Assembly: GCA_902825965.1 (NCBI GenBank)
Contig: CADEDA010000007.1
Span: 99,896-163,895, forward strand
Reading direction: 5' to 3'
From: an uncultured Gemmatimonadota bacterium
GTDB taxonomy: Bacteria > Gemmatimonadota > Gemmatimonadetes > Gemmatimonadales > Gemmatimonadaceae
Length of the DNA: 64,000 nucleotides
This document shows, one piece after another, positions 1 to 9,000 of this stretch (within the stretch, counting starts at the first letter, position 1; each line of letters opens with the position of its first letter). A program made the position numbers and the translations under genes. The notes beneath the pieces were generated by a model, which was given only the letters and a program-made list of their open reading frames with translations, ran no database searches and was not told the origin of the DNA.

Positions 1-1
1 C

Positions 2-3000
2 CCGCAGCACGAAGTGGAGGTGGAGGGCGCGCCGTTCCACGTCTATCCGCCCGACGCGCTCCCGTTGGAAGTGGGGCAGGAGTACGTATGGCAGGTGGAG
101 TTGCTCGCACCCGATGGTGCCGCGCTGGGCAGCAATGGCCGGCGCAGCGAGATCTTCTCGTTCACGTGGGGCACCACGCGCACCGGGCCGATCACCGTTG
201 CCACCAATGTGTTCCCCGACTCCATCGAGCTCATCCCCGGCCGCGCCTGGATCACGGGGCTCGGGGAGGTCTCCTTGCGCGAGTCGCCGGGCGAGTACTG
301 GCTGTCCGGCCGGGCGCAGCTCGTGGCACCGAGCATCTTCTCGCGACGCATCCCGATCGAGCTGCGCGAACTGACGCTCGACCGCTCGGCGCTCCCGGCC
401 GTCCGTATCACCGCGGGTGACGCGAGCGCGGGGCTCCGGGCGGACGACATCCCGTTGCTCTCGCGCGGGAACTTCGTGCGCTTTACCGGGCTGAGCTTCT
501 CGCCCACCGCCGGCATGACACTCGCCGGCGAGCTGACCTTGCCCGGACGCCCCAACCTGCCGCTCGGCGGTCGCGTGCGGATCACGCCGGCCGGACTCGA
601 CGGTGTGCTCACGGCGGAGTCGTCGGGGACGGCGCGGCTGGTGGACATCGGTGGGGACCCGGTGCGTTTCACGGTGGCGCGGGCGAGTGTCGCGTTCCCG
701 CAGGCGCGTGCGAGCTTCGTCGGTGGCCTCGAACTCTTCGGCCACGATGTCGGCTGCAGCAATGTGTCCGGCGACGCGGAGGCCGGCGGCAGTTTGACGG
801 TGCGCGTCGTGTGCTCGCCGACCACACCGCTATCGCTGATCCCCGGCGTCGATCGCTTCCAGCTCGCACTCGCCGGGGTCGCCGGGCAGGTGGCCGTGGA
901 TCTCACGACCGGTGCCGTGACGCCCACACTCTCGGCGGCGGCGGCGCTCACGATGGACGCGGGCATCGCCTGTTCGGCTGACTTCGAGCTCGGGGTCACG
1001 GCCAGCGGGGTGACGACCAACGACTTCCGGCCCAACTGTGATGCCGGCGACGGCAGCGCGGCGCTGGGTGTCGTGCAACTCGCGCTCTCCGCCCTGCGGA
1101 TCGAGCGGTTCGGCTACACCGCGGGCCGTGGCTTCGACTTCGCGATGGCCCTCGATGCGACGCCGTCGATCCCCCTGCTCGAGGGACTCGCCATCCCGTC
1201 GCTGGCCGGTGTGCAGATCACACGCGACGGGATGCGATTCCCTTCCATGGATGTGGCCATCCCCGGCAGCGGTATCACGGCTGGCGGGTTCGGATTCCGC
1301 GTCTCGCGGGTTCGCCTCCCCGCGTTCACGCTGTCGTGGACCGATTGGCAGGCCAACAATGGCGACGGTTTCGACTTCGGCTTCGACGCGGCGCTGACCC
1401 TGCCGTCCCTTGGGGCGGGCGCCCCGAGTTGCCTGGCGGGGGATGCGATCACGCTGCGGGACGTGGGGATCCGCAGCGGCCGCTTCCGGGCGACGATCGT
1501 GCCGCGCGACTTCGCGACCGGCAGCTGCGTGTTCCCGCTCGGTCCCGCCGGGTTCGAGCTCACGCGGCTCGGTGGTGCGCTCGCGATCGGCATCGCGGGC
1601 CCGAGCGTCTCGCTCGACTCACTGCCCGAGGCGAACGGCGCGATCGTGCTGCCGCCGGCGCTGAGCTGCGACGGCTCGCCGCGCATGACCTTGGGGACTG
1701 CCGCGCTGCGCTTCGGTCCCAACGGGCGGGTGTTCGGACGGGTGAGCGGACTCGCCCCGCCGTGTCCGATCGACCTCGCGGCGGTACAGGTCCGCATGCG
1801 CGACGCGTCGCTCGACCTCGGCGATCGGGCGGACGGTCCGCAGGTGATGATCCTCCGTGCGGAGGCGGAGGCGACGTTCGCGATCGCGACGACGCCCGTG
1901 CGCGGCGCGGGACGGATCGGCGTGGATCTCGTGCAGCAGCGCCTCACCGAGGGCTCGCTCACCTTCACCGGTCCGCTCCGGCTCGACCTGCCGCGTGAGA
2001 ATCCGGTGCTCTCGTTCGAGCTCTCGCGGGTCACGCTCGACACGCTGGGCATCACCGTCGATGGGCGCAATCGCCTCGTGTTGCCGGGCGCCCCGGCCAT
2101 CGCCACGACGTTCAACGCGCTCACGCTCGATCCGCGCACCATGCAGGTGCTCGCCGGCGAAGCGCGGTTCGATGCGCCGTTCGGATTCGAGGTCGGCATC
2201 AATGAGGGCGGGCTCGCCTGGCGCGCGGTGGCGCGCGGGGCGGCACTCGGCCTGACCGTCGGGCTGCGCGTGGACCTGCCGGAGTCGATCATCCTCGACC
2301 GGGCGGGCTTCCGCGCGGCCGGCACCGGTGATGCGCGGCTGATCTTCGACGGACGCACGTTCGAGTCGCTCGCGTCCACCTTCAGCGACGACTTCGGTGT
2401 GGACCTGCAGCGCTTCGCGGTCACGCAGGGACGGTTGGACCTGCGGCTGCGCGACCAAGTCGTCGCGACGATCGACCGCAACGGCTTCCATCCCAACCTC
2501 GCCGTGATCGGCATGGGCCTGTTGCCCGCGCGACTGCCGTTGCCGAACACCAGCGTCGCCTACCTGCAAGTGCGCAGTGCGGTCGATTCGTCGCTGCTCG
2601 TGGATGTGGAGACCGTGAGTGGCGGGGGCCTGCGCGTTCGGACGCGGCCTGGGCAGCCCGTGGGACTGGTGTTCCCGGCGCTGCAGGGCGGCCGCGCGGC
2701 CGCACCGCAGGTGGACGTGAACTTCGACCTCACCTTCGATGGATTGCTCGAAGGCCTGCGCAGCGGGCGACTCGACCTGCGGATCCCGGAGGCCTCGCGT
2801 GCGGCATTCGACCTCACGGCGCTCGGGATCCCGTTCGCGGCGGATTCGTTCGCCATCGCGCCCGGACCGGGGGGCGGCCCCACGCGGGTCACGCTCGCCG
2901 GACGCATCCCGCTCTTCGGCGGACCGCGCGGCGCCCCCGGCGCGGCGCAGTTGGTCCTCGATGCCGGTGGGTCGCTGGCCGGCTCGGTGCTGCTGCCGCT

Positions 3001-6000
3001 GAACGAACGCATCCCGCTCGTGAGCGGCAGCGAGCGGATCGCCTTGGCGGTGGACACCATCGCGGGCAGCTTCGACGTGAACTTCCCGTCGGGCCGCGTG
3101 CTGTTCGACTTGGCGCTGGCGGGTGGCGTGGAGATGGCGCTCGGCGGCGGCACGCCGACACGGGCCTCGGCGCGTGTCCGCGTCACGGATGAGGGCGTGC
3201 GCGTCAGCGACGTGGTGCTGCCCGAACTCGGGCCGCTCACGCGGATGGACATGGGCGGATTCGCGCTCAGCCTCGAGCGGCTCGCGATCCCGCGGCTGGA
3301 GTACGTCGCCGGACGCTGGGACTTCGAGCTGTCGCTCGACGCCGGCTTCCAGTTCCCCGGACTCGGCGACCTCCAGCTTCCCGCGTTGCGCGGCATCCTG
3401 ATCACACCGACGGGCCTGACGATCCCCGAGTACGTGGTGCCCGAGTTCCCGGCGAGCACGAGACTCGTGGACTTGGATGGCTTCCAGGTGCGGCCGCTCG
3501 CGTTCCGGATGTCGCGGCTGTCGTTCGATTGGGCCCGTGGAGTCCTGCCGACGGACTTCGGGTTCGGCTTCGACTTCGAGCTCGGGTTCGGCGGACTGCC
3601 GGCCAGTGCGCCGCCCGAGCTGCGCAACCTGCGCGTCACCGTGCTCGACGCCGGCTACCGCAACGGGCGCGTGATCGGCCGGATCGAGCCGCGCGAGCTC
3701 GCGACCCCGGTGCCGTTGCCGCTCGGCGGCACGGCAGGCATCGACATCCTGCGCCTGGGCGGCACGCTCGGCGAGTCGGGCGGCGCGCAGGACGTCTCCG
3801 TGACCGTGGGCGGGCGATTCCGGCTGCCCGAGGAACTGCAGTGCCCCGCGGCCACCGGCGGTGCTCTCAACATGCCCGGCGCGACGCTCACGGTGACCGG
3901 CGCAGGGCAGGTGAGCGGGCAAGTCACCGGCCTCGTACCGCAGTGCCCGCTCGTGCTCGGACCGCTTGCCGTGCAGGTCACGCGGTCCCAACTCGACTTC
4001 AGCATCGGCGGCAGCGGCGCGCAGCAGGCGCTGTTCGGACTGGACGGCACGCTCAAGCTCCCGCCGCCCCCCGGTGGCACGGACAGCATCGTCGCGGGCG
4101 GGTCGCTCACGGTGGATCTCGTCGCCGGACGGCTCACGGACGGCTTCATCGAGATCACCCGTCCGTTCGGCCTCGGCTTCCCGGCCGAGGACCCGGTGCT
4201 CACGTTCTCCGTGGCGCGCGCCCGCCTCGACACGCTCGGCTTCACGCTCACCGGTGAAGGAGGACTGAACCTCGACGACGGCGCACGGATCGGCGTGAGC
4301 TTCAACCGGTTCGCGCTGGACCTGCAGACGTTCCGCGTACGCAGTGGCTCGGCGTCGTTCACGAGTTCATTCGCTCTCGGCGCCGAGGTCGCGGCCGGCG
4401 GTGGGCTGCAGTGGCGTGCGTTGCCCGCCGGTGCGCCGCCGCTCACCACGGACGGGTTCCGGCTCGTGCTGCCGGATGTGGTCGGCATCGACTCGCTCGG
4501 GCTGCGGGTGAGCGGGACCGCGCGGGCGATGGTCCGCGTGGGCGATGAGTCGCTGGACAGCCTCAGTGTGGAGTTCCGCAACCAGTTCGCCCTCGGCCTC
4601 GAGCCCTTCGGCGTGCGACAGGGACGCGTGGACTTCATGAACGGCTCGGCGCTGATCGCACACCTGGACTCGACGGGCTTCTGGCCCGGTGACGTGTTCT
4701 CGGTGATCCCGATCCCGGATCGCCTGGGGCTGCCGGACACCACGGTCGCGTTCCTGCAACTGCGCGAGGCGGGGCAGGCGGTGGTGGAGACCGAGACGGG
4801 TCCCACCGGGCTCACGCTCCGGACGCGCGCGGGACGCGGTGTGCGGCTCGAGATCCCGGCGCTGCGCCAGGGTACCGAGGCCGCACCGTCGGTCGAGGTG
4901 CGATTCGACGTGACCGTGGATCCGCGCACCTTCGCGTTCGTGCGCGGCAGCATCACCGCGACCACACCGGAGGGGCAGGAGTCCTTGCTGCCGTTGCGGA
5001 ACCTCGGCATCCCCATCGACATCACGGACCTCGCGTACGGGCCGACGCCGTCGGGCCCCTACGGCCTGCGGTTCGGCGCGCGGGTCACGTTGCCGCCGTC
5101 CATGGGTGACATCGAGGTGCGATTCGATTCGCTCACCATCAGTGAACGTGGCTTCAGCGGCACGGCGGAGGTCGGCACCTTCGCCACCACCTACGATCCC
5201 AGCGTACGACCGGTGGTGACCAGCACGATCAGTCCGGAGCTGGGGATCGACGTGATCGGCGTACGGGCCGAGTTCCCGGAGGGCGGGACACCCCGGGTTC
5301 GGCTCGCGGGCGCTCTCCGGTCGAGCCTGTTCGCCGAGCCGGGGAGCGGCGGGACCCCGACCCCCGAAGCGATCTTCTTCACGGCGAGCGTGGGCGGTGC
5401 CGCGGGCTTCGAAGCCACGGTGGACCTCGCGGCCTTCGAGGGCCGCGACCTCCCGCTCGGTGTCGCCACGTTCACGCCGGCGAGCATCGAGGGCGTACCC
5501 GCACTCGCGGTCACGGCCAACGACAGCGAGTTCACCGTGCGGCTCTCGGGTACGTTCCGCGTGCCCGACCTCGCGCGCGACTTCGGCGTCACCGTCCGCG
5601 ACCTCTCGATCGGCACGCGGGGCATCACCATCCCCGACGTGCGCATCGCCACGCCGGCCGAGGGACAGCGGTTCGACCTCTTCGGCCAGCAGTTCGTGCT
5701 CCGTGACTCGGTGGGGGGCGGGGCGGACTATCCCGCGCTCGGCTTCCGCTACGTGGACAACGTGCTGTCCGCGACCATGACGGGCGCGATCACGCTGTTC
5801 CCCGGCGCCGAGTACGAGAACACCTCGCGGTTCTGGGGGCTGACCGTCACGTCGCAGGGGAACGTGTCGATCGCCGGCGCGACGCTGCTGAGCCGCTCGA
5901 TCCCCATCGTCGCGCCGGATGTGTTCACGCTGGACTCGGTGAACATCATCGATACGCAGTTGCGCATCGCGGCCAGCGTGCGCCTGCCGGAGCCGTTGGT

Positions 6001-9000
6001 ACAGGCGCGCCAGCGGGCGACGATCGCGATCAACCCCGACGGCACGGTGTCCGGCAGCTTCCGCGTGGTGGCTTTGGCGGACGAGTCCGCCTGCTGCACC
6101 GGCGCGCAGTTCATCGACTTCGGCATCGCCAAGGTGCGCGTGCGGCACCTCAGCATGACGCTCGATGTCGCGGACCCGCGGTCGGGGGGCATCGAGGCGG
6201 TGGTCGATGCCTACCTGGGCACCGACGAGGAGGACCGGGCGCAGAACCACATCCGCATCGGCGACACCAGCGGCGGCACGGTGCTGCCCGGCCTGCGCAT
6301 CGGGTTCGATGGGAGCGTGCTGTTCCAGAACTACGCCCTGGCGCGGGAGTTCAACTTCGACTTCGAGGTGCTGAACCTCCGCTTGACGGAGGTGGCCGCG
6401 CCGACGGTGCCGGGGCAGTTCGGCGTGGTCATCAGCGGCGGGCTGTCGCTCAACATCGAGGCCGTGACGGGCTCCATCGAGTTCCAGCGCTTCGGCATCA
6501 CCAACCAGGGCGTCACGTTCCCGCCGGACGGCATCCGCGAGGCCTCCCTCAACATCGCCGACGTGCTCGCGGTGCGGCTGGCCGACCTGGTGTTCATCAA
6601 CCGCGACACCACCCTCACACTCGCGAACCCGGACGGCGGCGCCAGCAGCGACAGTGTCACGGTGACGGTGAGCCAGCTGATCTCGTTCGCGGGCTCGGTG
6701 AGCATCGGCGGGGAGGACAATCCCGTCTTCGCCGGCAGCGTGGAGCGGTTCCTGTTCTACAAGGAGACCAGCGGCGGAACGACACTGATCATCCGGCGCG
6801 CCAGTCTCACGATGCAGAACATCCTGGAACTCACGGCGGATTTCCGCTTCCAGGAGACGGCGACGGGCTTCGGGATGGTGCTGGGGGCCCAGGCGCGATT
6901 GTTGATCACGCCCGCGGTCGGCGTGCGCCTCTATGGCATGGTCTCCAACAACATCACGGCGGGCGACGGTCTGCGTGTCGGGATGTTCATCGCGATCACG
7001 GCACGCATCGACCTGTTCCCGGCGGTGGCGCTGACGGAGTTCGGCGCCGGGTTCTTCTACCGCCCCCGCGTCGCCGACGTGACCAATGCCTACATGATGG
7101 CCGGGCTCGACTCGGCGGCGATCAACCGCATCCAGTCGTCGCCGGCCGGCGCGCGCGATGCGGACTTCGCGGTCATGTTCTACGCCGCGATCGCCATCGT
7201 GTCGGAATCGGTCGTCGAGGGACGGGTCTTCATCTCGGTCACCTCCGAATCGTTCCTGCTGTACGGCGCGGCCACCTTGCTCGACCAAGGGGCCGAGAAG
7301 CTGTCGGGCGGGTTCTACCTCGTCATCGGACTGCGGGAGGCCTTCGCGGAAGGCTCCTTCTGGATCCGTGTGAACTACGAGCCGCTGGTGACGGGCGAGC
7401 TGATGATCAACTTCTTCATCTACTCCGAGGATGCCTGGGGCATCCACGGGCAGATGAACCTGAATCTGCTGGGCTTCATCACCGCCAACTCCGACATCTT
7501 CGTCGGGCCGCCGGGCTTCCTGTTCAGCCTGGAGATCGGCGCACGGTTCGACATCTGGATCATCACCATCTCGGCCGGTTTCGAGGCCACCATCTGGTAC
7601 CGGGAGGCCCTGGGCGAGGTCGGTGGGTACGTGCAGATCTACGTCGGACTCGAGTTGCTCGGCGGTCTCGTGAGTGCCGAGGCGCGACTCCGCGGTGCGT
7701 TCCTGCTGGCGCCGGACTGGATGCTCTATGCCTCGGCCAGCCTGCGGGTGAGCGTGGTCGGCATCTCGTGGGAGGGGACCATCTGGGCCAAGGCCCAGCC
7801 CTCGGGATGGTCGGGCGGCATGGGCTCGGATCCGACCATGGACGAGATGATCGCCCGGGCCCAGGCGGTGCGCGATGAGATGGAGTCGGCCCGCGACCGC
7901 GCGCTCGGGCTGGTCTCGGACGCGTCCGCGACGGCACCGGAGCTGCGGCGCTACAGCGCCGAGGAGCTCTCCCGCGCCTATGACCGCCTGAACGCCTTGA
8001 ACGCGAACGCGCGGCGCTTCGTGAGTTCGCTGTCCGGCTACCTGGAGACGCGCAACGACTTCGGTCCGACGCCGCTGAACGAGCACATCCCGTGGTACAC
8101 GCAGCACGTCCTCGATGACGCCCGGGCGCCGCGCCTGCAGACCGCGGAAGCCGCGGCGGACCTCGACACGGCGATCGCCGGCATGGAGTCCGAGCGCACG
8201 CGGGTGCAGGACCGCCTGCGACTGCTGCGGGGCGACGTGACCGCGCTGCGCCGCGGCACCTTCGACACCCTGCCGGCGTCGCCGCTGCGGCGCGTCAGCC
8301 TCGACTCCACGGTGGGCAGCTCAAGCACGGATGCCTACGGCCGCGAGACGCGCCGCATGGCCACCGACATGGGCTTCGAGCTCGACGTGGCGGCCGCGCG
8401 CTCGCTCACCGAGCGGACGCGCGCCGAGCATGAGGCGTCGATGAACGCCCTGCGCGAGGTGAAGCAGCGCATCACGGCGATCGAGGAGCTGCTCACGCGC
8501 TCGCGCGCCGTGCTCAGCGATACCGCGGACGGGTCGTTCCTCCGGTTCGCGGAACGCTATGGCTCGGTGACGCAGCAGTCGCAGTTGTTCCTGGCGCGCC
8601 AGGTCCAGCTCGTGAACGAGCGCCGCACATACGTGGCGACCAAGCTCGACACGCTGCGCTCGCGCGAGTCCGGCATCCGCGCCGCGATCGCGGCCAAGAC
8701 GGCCTACCGCGCCTCCGACCGACGCGCCGTGCGGGAGCTGGGACTCGACCGCGCGACGATGCTGGGGGTGCTGCTCGCGACCGACACGATCTCGCGGCAG
8801 TTCCGCTCCGCGTCGGTGGAGCCCGCGCCGATGAGCTTCATCGTGGAGCAGACCAACCTGTTCGGCGAGTACCTGTGGTACGACGTGGGGGCCGCCGTGC
8901 TCGGTCGTGCGATCCCGGCGCTCGATTCCATCGAGGCCGACCAGCGTGCCACCGGGGGCGCGCGTGTCGCTGCGGTGGAGGAGGCCTATGCGGCCGTGTC

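Noticed and set aside
4367..8107. 1,246-codon minus-strand frame inside the giant gene
   Set aside because: Shadow frame: composition is that of complemented GC-rich codons and the plus strand is clearly coding.
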